The notes below the pieces were generated by a model. It ran no database searches. It was not told where the DNA came from and saw only the letters and a program-made list of their open reading frames with translations. The translations under genes and the position numbers were made by a program. From Symsagittifera roscoffensis (Eukaryota; Xenacoelomorpha; Acoela; Convolutidae): a stretch of DNA of 64,000 bases. The stretch lies in assembly GCF_963678635.1 (NCBI RefSeq), contig NC_087066.1, forward strand, positions 29,083,301 to 29,147,300. The letters are read 5' to 3'. This document shows positions 23,332 through 35,575 of the stretch, in pieces (the stretch's first letter is position 1; each line of letters starts with the position of its first letter).

Positions 23332-23586
23332 AAACAATATAGATTCAACAAAAAAGTACTGCCTATTTGCAAAAAGAGTTATTACAAAGACGAGGCAGCA
23401 TCTCTTTATGTAGTTGGGATGGGTGATACACAAGGAAACTCAAACTACTTTCCAAAACAACTTCAGAAAATTAGGCTGAAGGAAACTCAGGGAAGTTGCT
23501 ATTTTACAAGTATCTACAATCCAAAAAAGCAAGTGTGCGCTCAGGCAACAGACAAGTATCAGTCTCAAATCATATGATATGTCAAG
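23332..23586 (+). pseudogene. Protease exon 2, copy C (second subtype): several lesions
   Basis: It follows acceptor TTTTAG|AAAC and ends at CAAG|GTTTCT. A deletion of about 33 nt right after the exon start removes the ALIKLKSKSYV region, and the catalytic Asp codon GAT is AAT. The rest reads KKVLPICKKSYYKDEAASLY, then VVGMG and SCYFTSIYNPKKQVC. A 5-bp duplication (ATATGATATG) just before the donor shifts the frame. This subtype (GSCYFT, KATDKYQSQ) differs from copies A, B and D. Confidence 0.75.
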
Positions 23587-24656
23587 GTTTCTCTTTTTTT
23601 TTGTCTCCACCTGCGCATTTTCCGAAATTATCAACGCTTTCTGGCTTTTAAAATCAATTCAATTTTTTTACTGACGCCCATTCTGGCAAAACTTGGGAAT
23701 CTTTTTCCAATTTTACCACCAGTCTAGACGTTGAACTAGTATAGCTTGATATATGGCCAATAAAAATTAAATTTTGATGCAAAGTAATTGTTAAATTGTT
23801 CAATCAGAATAGTTTTTAAAGTGAGAGTTCAATTTAGGGTCATGACGTAGAAAAATGTCAAATACGGTACAGTTCTTTGTGTTTTCCCCTTCTCGAGGTA
23901 ACTGATATTTTTTTACAGAAATTAAATAGATATTTGCGTTTAGGGTAGCTCATTTTAGTAGGACCAATTTCAGTGATTGAAATAAAAGTTATGAAGAAGA
24001 ATTATGGTAGCAATGACTAATTGTTATATTTAAAAATCGGGAAACTTTCAGGCAGTAGGATCATTCAGACCTTTACCTTCAATTGATACGCGCAGTCATG
24101 TATATTTTTCAATTTATGTCAAGTGGTGACGCTCCATCACAAACATGTTTCATAACAATAAATTTTCAATTTTAATAAGTTTGATTTTGAGCATTTCGGG
24201 AGAAAAGGAAAGATTGTTCAAGATTTCTGTGATTAAAAATTTCTGTTTGGTTGATTGATATATTTCTGTGTAAATTACCGACAACTATTTGTAGTGGTGC
24301 ACTACAAAAATTATACTTAATGAATGTATCTGAATATTGACATTAAATTATAACAACTTTATCCTGTAAGTTTTGGGTAAAGTGGTTTATTTTAACTTTC
24401 TTTTTACTTCTGAAACTTCCAAAGAGATATTCTGTGACATTTTTATTGAATAAGCAAAAAAACGTACAAACAAAAAACGTGTTCCAAAAATTGTGTTTAT
24501 TTCAAGATGGCTATTGAAACAAACGGCTATTGAAAACAACAAGATGGCTATTGTAAGGGAGAAACCCCAAGGGTGCTGACTATCTTTTCACATCGATGTA
24601 AAAGCTATCGTTGGAAACAATTCCTAACAAAAATGACCGGAAAACTTGTCCTGTAA

Positions 24657-24988
24657 ATTTTGCGTTTTGTGTCATTTATTTCAATTTTTTTGTTGAATTT
24701 TGGTTCATTCGAGATTCCGAATAGAGCTATCATAAATGGAAAGGCGACTTCATACAAACCATTTTATATTGGCGTTACAACTGATCAACTGCAAGGTTCT
24801 GTTTGCGGAGGAACTTTTATCTCGACTAAATATGTCCTAACAGCAGCGCACTGTCTCATCAAAGGTGGCTATCGCTCGACAGGAGTAAAGGTGGTCTTCC
24901 AGAAGTACCATAAACCACATCATTATGGCTCGGGTAAAAAGTACAACGTTAAACAGTTCTGGACGCATAGCGACTACACCAAAAAAGG
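24657..24988 (+). pseudogene. Protease exon 1, copy b: start codon lost
   Basis: Exactly 332 nt, as in the intact genes, with an open frame from signal peptide to donor GG|GTACGA. It carries IINGKATSYKPFYIGVTT and LTAAHC. The expected ATG is ATT at 24657..24659. The sequence directly upstream (CAAAAATGACCGGAAAAC) matches the right edge of the duplicated unit (about 30770), so the tandem duplication junction lies within about 15 bp of the former start and the native promoter is absent here. Probably a pseudogene. Confidence 0.8.
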
Positions 24989-25519
24989 GTACGAAGTTTT
25001 GCCTCTTTTTCGTCCCGGATCATCATACAAGTTCCACGCGTGACAATACGAGTCACGACACTATGATGCATAATTTCACGACACGTTTGTTGATTTTACG
25101 GCGCGTAGTTTTTTGACGATAAGGGCGAACAAAATGGGGACTCATTTCAGTTTCCCATCTTCTCATATAACGACCAAAAAATATTCTGCACCCGCGCGTA
25201 TCTTTAATTGCTTTTTTGGTCTGAACTCTTTTGGTCTGAACTTTATTGGAAGAATACGGAATATTTTTGCTCGGTGAGTTTTTTTATTCAGTCATTTTTC
25301 ACCGATCGAAATAATAGTTTTCAACTGATTTTTTTTACCCCATTGAAGAAATCAACTTCTTGTGTAAACGTTTAAAAGATAAAATACATTTTACCCCCAA
25401 TTAGTTTCTGTAAGGTTCTTGGGGTTTCAAAATTGCCAAGTTTGCCATGTTCTGGACTTATTTATGCGCACCCGTACCAGAAGATTTTTTTTGCAAGATT
25501 TGAAATTCTTTATTTCTTG

Positions 25520-26275
25520 CATTAGCTGATTCTCAGATCTGAGTTTCTCTATTTTACATTAAAATAAGAATTTGAAACTTTTTGATATGAAATTTGGATC
25601 TGAAGTAGAAAAGTTTAGATCTAAAATTACCATGGAAAACAAAAATTTGCATCTAAAATTAGATCTGAAAAACCCTTTGTCAAATTATAATTTATGCATT
25701 TAGAGCAAACATTTAAAATGTTTTTGATTTTCATGTAATACAGAATTCTGTTGAGAGTAACTAGCAGCAAAAAAAACAACTTCGGAAAAACTTCACAAAC
25801 AGTTTTTTTATTAAAGTTTTGTTCAACTGTTATAATAAGTTTCCGAAAACTGTTAGAATACCTGTCAGTTTTTCCAAATTTCATGCGCTACTTATGTGTT
25901 TCCTATGTTTATATCATGCTTTGGGAAACATAGTTTGGCAGTCTCTCATTGCACACTTTGAAGAATACCTGCTAGTAGCTAGCAGAAACTAGCAAACAGA
26001 AAAGTATCAAAATATCAAAGAATTGAGTCAGAATCATTGTTTTTTTTCAGAACTGAAATAACCGAGAAAAACTAAATTTTAGATCTGATATTATTTCTGA
26101 AATAGAACATTTTAGATCTGAAACAACCAGAAAAACAAATTTTCCGATCTAAAATTAGATCTGAAAAAAAAACCATTTCTAAATTATCCAAGAGTTATTT
26201 CAACATTTCACAACCATTTTATATCTGAACTTTAGATTTGAAAAAAAAATTATTTCAGATTTGAATTAGAACATT
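25520..26275. repeat. Cluster of TTAGATCTGAAA-like repeats, second copy
   Basis: A duplicate of the block at 17600, with the same degenerate AGATCTGAAA spacing pattern. It lies in the intron after exon 1 copy b. Confidence 0.65.
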
Positions 26276-26660
26276 TACTAGTAGGAGCGCTTTGCAGAAT
26301 TTGTTCATGATGCTGAGAGCGTAACGCGAATTATTAATGCGTGGTAAATTGTCCCTCACATTAAAATCGTTCCAAATTGAATTGAGGCTAGTTCATCATA
26401 TCGGTCGTAATAATTTCATACCACTCAACAATTCACACTTTGATTTTGTACAAAATGTATAGGTTTTTTGAATATTTTTTCTAAGAACATTTTTTCGATA
26501 CGGTTTACGGGACAGTCAGATTATTCAGGGCTTTGCCCTGATATACCAGCAGTATTGCTACTTGTAGTCTCCATCAAAAAACATCTACATAGCTAAAAAT
26601 ATTGTTTAATAGTAATTTTGCTGGTTCAAAAAGAACTAATTGAAAAAGGAATCAGATTTC

Positions 26661-26904
26661 GGCTCTTTTCCTGTTTTTTGTTTTCTTGTAAAATTTCTAA
26701 AAAAGGATATTTTTTCCTTTCCCCCACCTCACCTAAACATTAATTTTATGGCGTAACGAGTGGTTTTAAAAGGTAAATATGAAATTCAAATATGTTTGTC
26801 ATGGCCTAATTAGTCTGCATGTCAATTTTCATGACAATTGGACAATGTGAACAGTAATCCCAAATATAAAAATTTGCAGGTGGGGGAAAAAAGAAAAAGA
26901 GCCC
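26661..26904 (+). mobile_element. Family 1 inverted-repeat element
   Basis: Same modified left arm as the copies at 18738 and 20067. The right end is GAAAAAGAGCCC. Confidence 0.7.
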
Positions 26905-27039
26905 AAAAAAGTTGTTAAAAATGGGTACGGTCAGAAATATTTGTAGCAACTGTTCATATGTCGATGTGACATTGCTTGCACAGCTTAGAACATCAAAAGT
27001 TACTTTGAATAACTTAGCAATAAACTTTGTTTCATTTAG

Positions 27040-27314
27040 GCACAGTAATGATTTTGAAGTCGAAGAGTTACGTTTCCAAGAAAAAAGTTCTAGCTATGTG
27101 CAAAAAAAGCTATCATAAGGACAAGGCAGCATCTCTCTATGTAGTGGGGATGGGTGTTAGTCAAGGAAACTCAAACTACTTTTCAAAACAACTTTAAAAA
27201 ATTAGGCTAACGGAAACTAAGGGAAACTGCTACTTTAAAAGCATCTTCAACCCGAAAAAAAACAAGTATGCAAATAGCCGACGGACAAGCATCAGACCCA
27301 AGCCACTTGCCAAG
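27040..27314 (+). pseudogene. Protease exon 2, copy D: heavily damaged
   Basis: Acceptor TTTAG|GCACAG is kept, but 14 nt (CCCTGATTAAGTTG) are missing straight after the Asp codon. CTTTAAAAAA replaces CTTCAGAAAA, giving a nonsense codon, and two extra A residues lie in the CCGAAAAAAAACAAG stretch. Donor CAAG|GTTGCT is kept. It cannot encode a protease domain. Confidence 0.8.
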
Positions 27315-28170
27315 GTTGCTCTTTTTTCTTGTCCCCATCGTCACTGTTCTCAATTTCAGTGTCGCTGTGATCTGTTTATTATATCAATCTTATAATCTTA
27401 TCAAACTTAATTAAGCTGTAAAAGTCAAAACTACAGCAAAGAAAACCTTTTACAGAAAAACAGAGGTTTATTGGCTTTTTTCACTCCCCCAGCCTCCACA
27501 ATTGATTTTCAGCTTTTATAATTTATTTAAACATTGTCATATTGCATTGAATTTTGGCATGGTGAGCAAACTAGCTATTGTGAACCAATTTTGTCTTCAT
27601 ACTTCACATTATGATACCACATATACAGTCTTTATAGCGCGTAAAACAGCTATAAACTGTAAAATTTGAAGCGTCGGTTTTTTCATTTTCCCAACCCTCG
27701 CCTTTTTCAATCGAATTGATGCACTGCAGTCTTGATATAACGCTAAAAAGTTACATAAACTACGTCTTTTTAGCCTTCAAAATTTCAGTACTTAACAGCA
27801 GGTGTTTTTTTCTCATCCCGAGCTAGCTTTGTGTATAGAAAATTAGGTGAGAACTAAAATTAGGATCTTTTGAGAACCACTCTGCCTAGTAAATTTGAAT
27901 TTTTGGGCTTTTTTATTTTGCTCCACCTCTTAACTTTTACCGATCGCTCTAAAAGCTGACCATGCGGACTGATATAACTGAAATTTAATCGTTACCTCAA
28001 AAAACGGCTCTTTTTCCTTTTTTCCCCAACACGAATTTTCACTATTATTTCTCTGTTCTGATTGTCTGATTGTTACAAAATTTGGCAAACAAATTTGGTG
28101 CATCTAGTTTTATAAAATCACCTTGTTAGGTCAGAAAAAAAAGAGCCAAGTTTTGTCTTGAAAATGATAC

Positions 28171-29241
28171 AAGACTGTTCGTATCAGGACAAAGCCCTGA
28201 ATGTTCCGACTGCCTTTTTAGGTCTAAGAAGCAGTAATAACATGAAAAGCAAAAATGTATAAAAAAAAGAAAATAAAAGAAATAAAATGAAAAGCATTTT
28301 GTAAAAAAAAAATTTAAAATTATTGTAAAAACATCCCCCCATACGTCATATTAAGTACAAATTGATAGATTTCGCTCCTATTAACAAATCAATTATGCAT
28401 ATAAGCTTCCTCGAACCAATTTGGAAGGATTTCTAAGACGGATTAAATCTCGCTTACGCGTTAATAGCGCGAAATTTATCGCGCGTTAATTGTCCCAAAT
28501 CGGCCAAAATGGAATTTTTTAAATCCCCATGAATTCACGAAAAAAGATCAAAGGTGAAGTATCTTTTCAAATTTAAGCTCAAGACATCAATACCTTTGAA
28601 TGATGCAAAAAATACGTCAAAAATGGCTAGTTAAAAAGTCGAAATTTGTCTGAAGAAAAAAACTCACCCCGAGCACAATTATTTCGTTATTTTTGTATCG
28701 AATAGCTGTTGCATCGCTGTGGAAAAAAGTATTTTTCAGCGCTAAATTTTTGATGCCGATGTATCATCATTGTCTGTCTGCTGATTAATCTCTGACAAAT
28801 AATGTATTTGTTCCGACTTTTGATACGAAAGTGATGGAATATTTGTGCTCGGGGTGGTTTTTTTTTCATCAGACAAATTTCGACTTTTTAACTAGCCTTT
28901 TTTGAAGGAAATTTTTAAAATCATTCGACAAGTTTTGTTGTCCTGAATTCAAATTTGAAAAAATATTTCACCTGTGATCATTTTTCGTAAGGTTACGGGG
29001 GTTTGAAGATTGCCATTTTGGCCAATTTGGGACAATTAACGCGCAATATATTTCGCGCTATTAACGCGTAAGCGGACAGTTAATCCGTCTTAGAAATCGT
29101 TCCAAATGAATTGAAAGAAGCTTGTTTGCCATGATTTGTTTATTTAGTTTTATTTCTTTTAATTTTTAATGTTATTACTGCTCCATAATCTTTAAAAGGC
29201 AGTCGGAACAATCAGGGCTTTGCCTTGATACGAGCAGTCTT
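28171..29241. mobile_element. Hairpin-ended long-inverted-repeat element (family 3), copy II
   Basis: Same architecture as copy I. It keeps the right-arm segment GTGCTCGGGGTGG, so its two arms pair over a longer stretch. The left terminal hairpin has one change (CAGGACAAAGCCCTG). Confidence 0.7.
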
Positions 29242-29630
29242 TTTTTCATTGCTGATTTATTGATGAAATAGTTCAAGAATAGTTCAAAAAATGCATCGAA
29301 AAGCACTAAAGCGTAGCTAAAACGTGCAAGCCTCAAACTTTTACAATGTTCATTCTTCTGAGATCATGTTCACAATGTTCATTTTTTTATGTAAACACGG
29401 CTTTCGTATCACAACAAAAGTTTACAAGTTGTTTTTTTTTCAAAGACTCGGGTGATTTTGAAATGATTGTTCTATAAAAACTCTGTGGGAATTTTTTTGT
29501 TTAAAAAAATGCAAAAAAAGATACTGCTTTTCAAAAAATTTTTTGTAATAAAATCTAATTGAGTTTCATGAAGAAGCAGTACTAGAAATCTGCATTTGGA
29601 TTTTTTACCAACAGTTTTGTACAGTTTTAG

Positions 29631-29732
29631 AAACGATATAGATTCAACAAAAAAGTACTGCCTATTTGCAAAAAGAGTTATTACAAAGACGAGTTATTAC
29701 AGACAAGTATCACTCTCAAATCATATGTCAAG
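29631..29732 (+). pseudogene. Protease exon 2, copy E: internally deleted
   Basis: Only about 102 nt remain between acceptor TTTTAG|AAAC and donor CAAG|GTTTCT. It shares the 33-nt deletion of copy C and also lacks a large middle part, from KDE to the DKYHSQ region. Unlike C and G it has no ATATG duplication before the donor. Confidence 0.75.
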
Positions 29733-30984
29733 GTTTCTCTTTTTTCTTGTCTCCACCTGCGCATTTTCCAAAATTATCAACGCTTTCAGGCTTATAAAAT
29801 CAATTCAATTTTTTTACTGACGCCCATTCTGGCAAAACTTGGGAATCTTTTTCCAATTTTACCACCAGTTTAGACGTCGAACTAGTATAGCTTGATATAT
29901 GGCCAATAAAAGTTAAAATTTGATGCAAAGTAATTGTTAAATTGTTCAATCAGAATAGTTTTTAAAGTGAGAGTTCAATTTAGGGTCATGACGTAGAAAA
30001 ATGTCAAATACGGTACAGTTCTTTGTGTTTTTCCCCTTCTCGAGGTAACTGACACTTTTTTAAAGAAATTAAATAGATATTTGCGTTTAGGGTCGCTCAT
30101 TTTAGTAGGACCAATTTCAGTGATTGAAATAAAAGTTATGAAGAAGAATTATTGTAGCAATGACTAATTGTTATATTTAAAAATCGGGAAACTTTCAGGC
30201 AGTAGGATCATTCAGACCTTTACCTTCAATTGATACGCGCAGTCATGTATATTTTTTAATTTATGTCAAGTGGTGACGCTCCATCACAAACATGTTTCAT
30301 AACAATAAATTTTTAATTTTAATAAGTTTGATTTTGAGCATTTCGGGAGAAAAGGAAAGATTGTTCAAGATTTCTGTGATTAAAAATTTCTGTTTGGTTG
30401 ATTGATATATTTCTGTGTAAATTACCGACAACTATTTGTAGTGGTGCACTACAAAAAGTATACTTAATGAATGTATCTGAATATTGACATCAAATTATAA
30501 GTTTTGGGTAAAGTGGTTTATTTTAACTTTTTTTTTACTTCTGAAACTTTCAAAGAGATATTCTGTGACATTTTTATTAAATAAGCAAAAAAACGTACAA
30601 ACAAAAAACGTGTTCCAAAAATTGTGTTTATTTCAAGATGGCTATTGAAATAAACGGCTATTGAAAACAACAAGATGGCTATTGTAAGGGAGAAACCCCA
30701 AGGGTGCTGACTATCTTTTCACATCGATGTAAAAGCTATCGTTGGAATCAATTCCTAACAAAAATGACCGGAAAAATCAATTTTTTATATTCGTTAAAAA
30801 ATTTCCTCCCACACGCTAAGTTAAATGGAATTAATTTGCATCTGGCACATTAGTACGAGTCAATTGTTTGCTTCAATTGAGATCCAAATGATTCACTTTG
30901 CCGCTTATGCTTTTTTACACAAAAATCATTGCGTGTTACCCTCACCGAAGTTTCTCTAATTTCTTGCTTTTATCTGGCGATTAT

Positions 30985-31770
30985 ATGGTGGCATGTCACG
31001 GAGCCAAATACACGAGTAGCCAAAAAATTAATCATTCCCGGTAATCCAATTTTTTTGTTCCCGGTTAGCCAAAATCTTTTTAAATCGCGGCAGCCAAAAA
31101 ATCAGATTTGCTCCACGCCTTAAATTAATCGCTGAAAAATTTAATAAATTTACTATATAGAATAGAAAAGGTTTATCTCATTTAAGCCAAGACCCCAAGT
31201 AATTTATAGACCTCAGAACAGAAAACTTATAAGATGGACGAAAGGATTGTTTTAACAAATGGCTGTAAAAATCTGTAAAAATGCTGTAACAATCTTTTTT
31301 TTATACAAAATTTTGCTACGGAGGCGAAGGTTTGGAAAAAAATTAGGCAGACAACCGAGTTTTTAAACTTGTTTGTCGCCTGCTCCTTGCTCCATCTCGA
31401 GACACTTTTTTAACTTTATTCTTAATTTTTTACTGGATAGCCGAAATATTATTTGTTGTTTTATGGTCAAAAGAAAGTTATGGGGTGGCCGGAAAAAAAT
31501 TGTTATTGGCTAGCCGAAAACAATAGCGTTTTTGCGTTTATTGCTTTCTATTTTTATGAACTCAAAACAATTACGCATAGAAAATGTTTTGAGTCTATTG
31601 GATTTTTGGTTAGCTAAGTTCCGAAAAAAACAAGATAGTTTAATTAATTTAATAAAAGTGGTTCAAACGTTGTAAAAAAATTGCTTTTTACTCAATTTTA
31701 TTTTGGTGCTAATTAGCTCTACAAAAATTTTTTCAATTTTTTGGCTATGCGACTCTGTGGGTACGCAGCA
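30985..31770. repeat. Block rich in TAGCCAAAAA / TAGCCGAAAA motifs
   Basis: Left half: GTAGCCAAAAAATTA, GGTTAGCCAAAATC and GGCAGCCAAAAAATC. Middle: GGATAGCCGAAATA, GGTGGCCGGAAAAA and GGCTAGCCGAAAAC. Right edge: TTTTTTGGCTATGCG. The arrangement looks like the core and arms of a diverged element. The same block recurs at about 49.5 to 50.3 kb. Confidence 0.45.
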
Positions 31771-33496
31771 ATTATAAGTTCAAAACGTTGTCATAATCAA
31801 GTTTTATTGCATTTCTGTTGTCTGTCTCCGTAAAATTCACGCTCAATTAAAAATGGAACAAACGTTTACTTTTTTTAACTATCAAATCTCTTCTTATTGC
31901 TTTTAATCGATCCAATTTTTTTGAAGCTTGTCTAAAAATTTCAGTGAACCGAGCAATGTATTCACAAACTATCAGTTATTTTGCTTCACCCACGTTGCAT
32001 TTATGAATTTGATTTCTTTTCTAGTTTTTTTGTTCAGAATTTTTGCTTTTAAATTTTCTTCTTTTATATTGGGTTTCCTTTTTTACTGATCTTTATTTGC
32101 CCTCTTTTGTTCAATTTACCTTATTTTTGTCCATCCAGCATAAGACGAATCTTCAACAACCTTCAAGAACTTTAGAAAATTCTTTGAAAACAACAATTAT
32201 ATTGTCTGTTTAAATTCCATGATAAATCAAAACATATAGCAAAAATATGAAGCATTTGGACCATGAAAATTAAAATTTGTCATAGAAAAATTTTTACTGT
32301 TCCCACGTCCACCAACCCCACGGGAGATGTTAAACACGTTTATCTAACACTTTTTAGTTAATTCATGGCTCCAATATTTCTTTTTTTTTTCATAGAAAAT
32401 GTTTCATCAAAACTTGCATCTTCTATAACATCCGGATTTTAAAAGATTAGTTGCAAACGCTGTGGTTCCTGGACTTTCAATTAGAAAAAGTTAGCGTTCT
32501 CAAAAAGTTTTCTGTTTTTTCTCTCCAAATGTCTGGCGATTCAAGATAGACAAAAACTGGTTTTTTCGCGATTGTATGCCAGAGAAAACATAATTCGTGC
32601 AATTAATTGACAAAGCTTAGGTTTTCTTGAGAATATATGGAGATTAAAAAAATTTTTTGATGGAATTATAATGCTTTACAATCACAAAGAAAAATAACAC
32701 TTTCGCGCAACTTTAATAGAAGTCGTTTGGTTATTTATCAGTTATAATGGCTATACTATAGGCAAGATTTTCTCAATAAAACCTATGTTAATCTGAGAAA
32801 TTTCAGCGCGGTTAAATATCACAATTTGAGTTATAGTATTCAAATTAGTCTCAAAGTCATGCCCCTATAACTTCGCAAAAAATGACTGCATCAAATTAAA
32901 TTTTAGTTTTCAACCCTGGGTGTAATTATTTTTCTGAATGTGTACAAAACTTCTGAAATGCCGGAGAAAAATAGCCCTGAGGATTGACTGTTTTAGTTTG
33001 CCGAAAAACTGATCTCTCAAATCCTTTGATAATTTTGAACTGAAAAATAGCAATCCAATGAAATCAATTGCTTGCTCATGAAAAAAAACACGAGATGAGC
33101 GCACTGTTTGATTTGCCAACCATATGAAAAAATGTTTTCAAAATTAATTGTAACTTCCCAAAACGGCTGTTATTTTTTAAATATTTTGTCTACCTTAAAA
33201 CTGAATGTTTGACTGTTTATATTCCCCTTCCACCACAATTAAACTTCAATTTTGAAGAAATATTCTAGCTGCGTCAAAATTATGTTTAAGTGTTTCAAAT
33301 ATGAACATCGATGCTTTTGAATGTTTGGGAGAAAACAAGTATATGATCACTTTATATGATCACTTTGATTTTGAGGTTTATATAATCACTTTGATTTTGT
33401 AAAAAAGCTCATTGCTGAAGTGTTGATGTCATTAGCGTTTTTGCGGTTGCTGAAATATATTGACAAGAAAAAAGACGACAATCGATTTTTGTCAAG
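31771..33496. other. Intronic DNA before protease exon 3, no separate gene
   Basis: It aligns by eye with about 50290 to 52063 of the intact plus-strand gene. Short reading frames here are not conserved in the duplicate (many indels), which argues against coding. Confidence 0.55.
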
Positions 33497-33651
33497 GTGA
33501 CTCTGGTGGACCCCTTTATGTAGTGAAGAAGAAAAAGGCCAGATGTCTCTACGGCGTCGTAAGCTATGGTGCAGCTGGCTGCGTTCAATCTTCTGGTCAA
33601 GTATTTGCCAGAGCGTCTGCTTACAGAAGCTGGGTCAAATCCAAAATGTGA
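33497..33651 (+). pseudogene. Protease exon 3 (catalytic Ser), intact exon of a broken gene copy
   Basis: 155 nt after acceptor GTCAAG, starting GTGACTCTGGTGGACCCC. It encodes DSGGPLYVVKKKKARCLYGV and ends RSWVKSKM-stop, with no lesions. All exon 2 copies upstream of it in this array are damaged and both first exons lack ATG, so the gene as a whole is called a pseudogene. The S1-pocket loop reads AAGCVQSSG, unlike AQGCRPSSG in the two intact genes. Confidence 0.75.
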
Positions 33652-34440
33652 TAAACTCCTCCAGCCATAAGCTTTTGCATCACTGAAAATCTAAAAAGCG
33701 ACAAACAATTTACTCAAGAACTGATCAAATATCAATGAAAACAAAGTTTGAAACAACGTTTAAAAACAAGTTGCCCAAGATGAAAACAAAATTTAAAAAC
33801 AAAGAAATCAAAACAAAACAACCAAGAAAAAATCTAATATTCAAAAAAAAATAACCCATCAGAAGAAAATGGAAGACAAGTTTCAGCAAAAATTGACAAA
33901 AATTCTCTCTAAAAATCAAAAAGGTATGTCTGATTCCCAACTCTTTTCTAGGGCACTATGTATATTTTACTGAAACAGCATTTCCTGAGTGATTTTCAAA
34001 GTAACTTCTGCTGATGTGAGCTACCTCGAAAAAAACACATGTCAATGTAAAAATTGAAAAATTGTCAGAAAAAAAAATTAATTTGCAGTATCAAAACATT
34101 GCAGACAAACATTAAATTGGTTTTTCTAATGATAGTGTCAAAACTGAAGCGAGATTCTCATCGCAAATAGCGCGAAAAAACTTCGAGGCACGGGCACACA
34201 AAAACTAAAACAAGTTTGTAACTTTTTGTGTAACATAGCTCAAGATTACTCTTTAAATGCATTAATTTGTCGATGCGGTTGGGTTATTTTGTCGATTTTG
34301 GTTTTTTTTCTCATTTTGATGAAATAGAGCATAAAAACAGGGAAGTTATGATAATGAACATGTTTTTAATATGGCTTTTGATCTAAGGGGTATGGCGGGG
34401 ACGGGGAGGTGTATGCTGCTTGTTCTCAGGGATTCCAGCT
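33652..34440. other. 3' flank of the protease array, duplicated at 52219..53000
   Basis: Similarity to the block after the intact gene continues to CTCAGGGATTCCAG at about 34440, then stops abruptly where the foreign cassette begins. No gene is seen. Confidence 0.6.
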
Positions 34441-34463
34441 ATTCCAAACTAACTTGACTTAAC

Positions 34464-35351
34464 TTATTGCGATCGACCAGAATCCTCTTGTTGAGGTGCC
34501 TGAGGCCTATGATCAAGCTCAATGTTTCGATCGTTCTCATTTTTAGCGAATATACTTATCGGTAATACTGGACTATAATTGTAGAAGCATACTTTGTAAA
34601 GTGGTGGCGGCCAAATCACAGTTGGAGTTTCGAAAAACAAACGGACGGAGGTTAACAGATAATCTTGAAACTAATAGTTTCCTTCCACCTGGGTTTTTAG
34701 ACTCAGATATTTATTGCTGAGATCCTTATTTTTTACCCAGAGCGCTGTTATTGTTTTCGGCATTTGGTTGATGCGATTTAAGTCGTTTATATAATTCTTT
34801 TGCACTTGATTCGTGTAGGAGTCAAGGATTGGAGTCTGCATTTGGGCGGTTATAAAGGCTGCAGGAACTTAAATGTGTTGATGGGGGAGTTGTGGATTAA
34901 CCAGACGGTATGCACCGCTACCGTTGAAGTAAGGGTGATATGTGTCTATCTTAAATCGGTTAATAAAGGGAGAGAGCGCATAATTTAGACTGGTATCAAA
35001 AATTGGTGGTTTCCTGGGGTTGAATTTTTGTTCTTTTTTGACTTGAATCGCGATTTTTGGTTCAAGTTCTAGAGAATTTGCTGATTAGTGAACTATTACA
35101 GTTTCAGAGTCTAGGTTTTGCCTAATTGAAGAGGAGGGGAGAATTTTGAAAGGTCGGACAATTGCTTTTCTCTTTTGAATGCCATTAGAGTTTTTCACTT
35201 TAAGAATTTTAAAATTGGCATTCATTTTTGGTTGATTAATCGGGTTGATTATTTTGGCTGGTATTTCCATAGGGTCATTTGAAGACAGAAGGTTTTCGAA
35301 ATCGAGCAAGTCTTCTTCAAGTGGAGTTTGAAGAAGATCAGTGGGCATATC
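34464..35351 (-). pseudogene. Unidentified acidic/gag-like ORF of the inserted cassette, three in-frame stops
   Basis: One minus-strand frame is maintained from a possible acceptor TTTTAG|GATATG at 35351 to TAA at 34464..34466. It is broken only by three in-frame stops (after ETVIVH, after LPHQHI and after QVEGNY). The N terminus MPTDLLQTPLEEDLLDFENL is strongly acidic. The middle has NQVQKNYINDLNRINQM and ALWVKNKDLSNKYL, helical in character. The C terminus is IELDHRPQAPQQEDS. The single maintained frame shows it was recently coding. It follows the envelope relic on the same strand. No family was recognised; a structural protein of a retroelement or endogenised virus is one possibility. Confidence 0.45.
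34480..34552. repeat. About 73-bp direct repeat, copy 1
   Basis: AGAATCCTCTTGTTGAGGTG...GATCGTTCTCATTTTTAGCG. It matches 35447..35520 with few changes. On the minus strand both copies keep the frame NIELDHRPQAPQQEDS, so it is a duplicated coding segment at the end of the acidic ORF rather than an LTR. Confidence 0.7.
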
Positions 35352-35446
35352 CTAAAACATAAAATGATTTAGACTGGTACAGCGGGTCGGTTATTGTAAT
35401 CGACTATTTGGGGTCTAGGATAAATTTTATCCTAATTTTTGTTTTC

Positions 35447-35520
35447 AGAATCCTCCTGTTGAGGTGCCTGAGGCCTATGATCAAGCTCAATGTTTTGATC
35501 GTTCTCATTTTGAGCGAATA
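35447..35520. repeat. About 73-bp direct repeat, copy 2
   Basis: Lies between the end of the envelope relic (35576) and the start of the acidic ORF (35351). It suggests that the same C-terminal segment once ended another ORF copy here, or that a tandem rearrangement occurred. Confidence 0.7.
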
Positions 35521-35575
35521 TTTAAGTCACTATAGAAGTGAAAAGTATATTGTCAGAGGCGGCTAACATAATTTT

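Noticed and set aside
33725-33940. 71-codon minus-strand frame, Phe and Leu rich
   Set aside because: It is antisense to a Lys/Asn-rich AAAACAA stretch, and the duplicate at 52290 to 52470 does not keep the frame.
34480-35520. The 73-bp direct repeat pair considered as LTRs or attachment sites
   Set aside because: Too short for LTRs, no TG...CA ends, no primer-binding site or polypurine tract, and both copies keep one coding frame on the minus strand.
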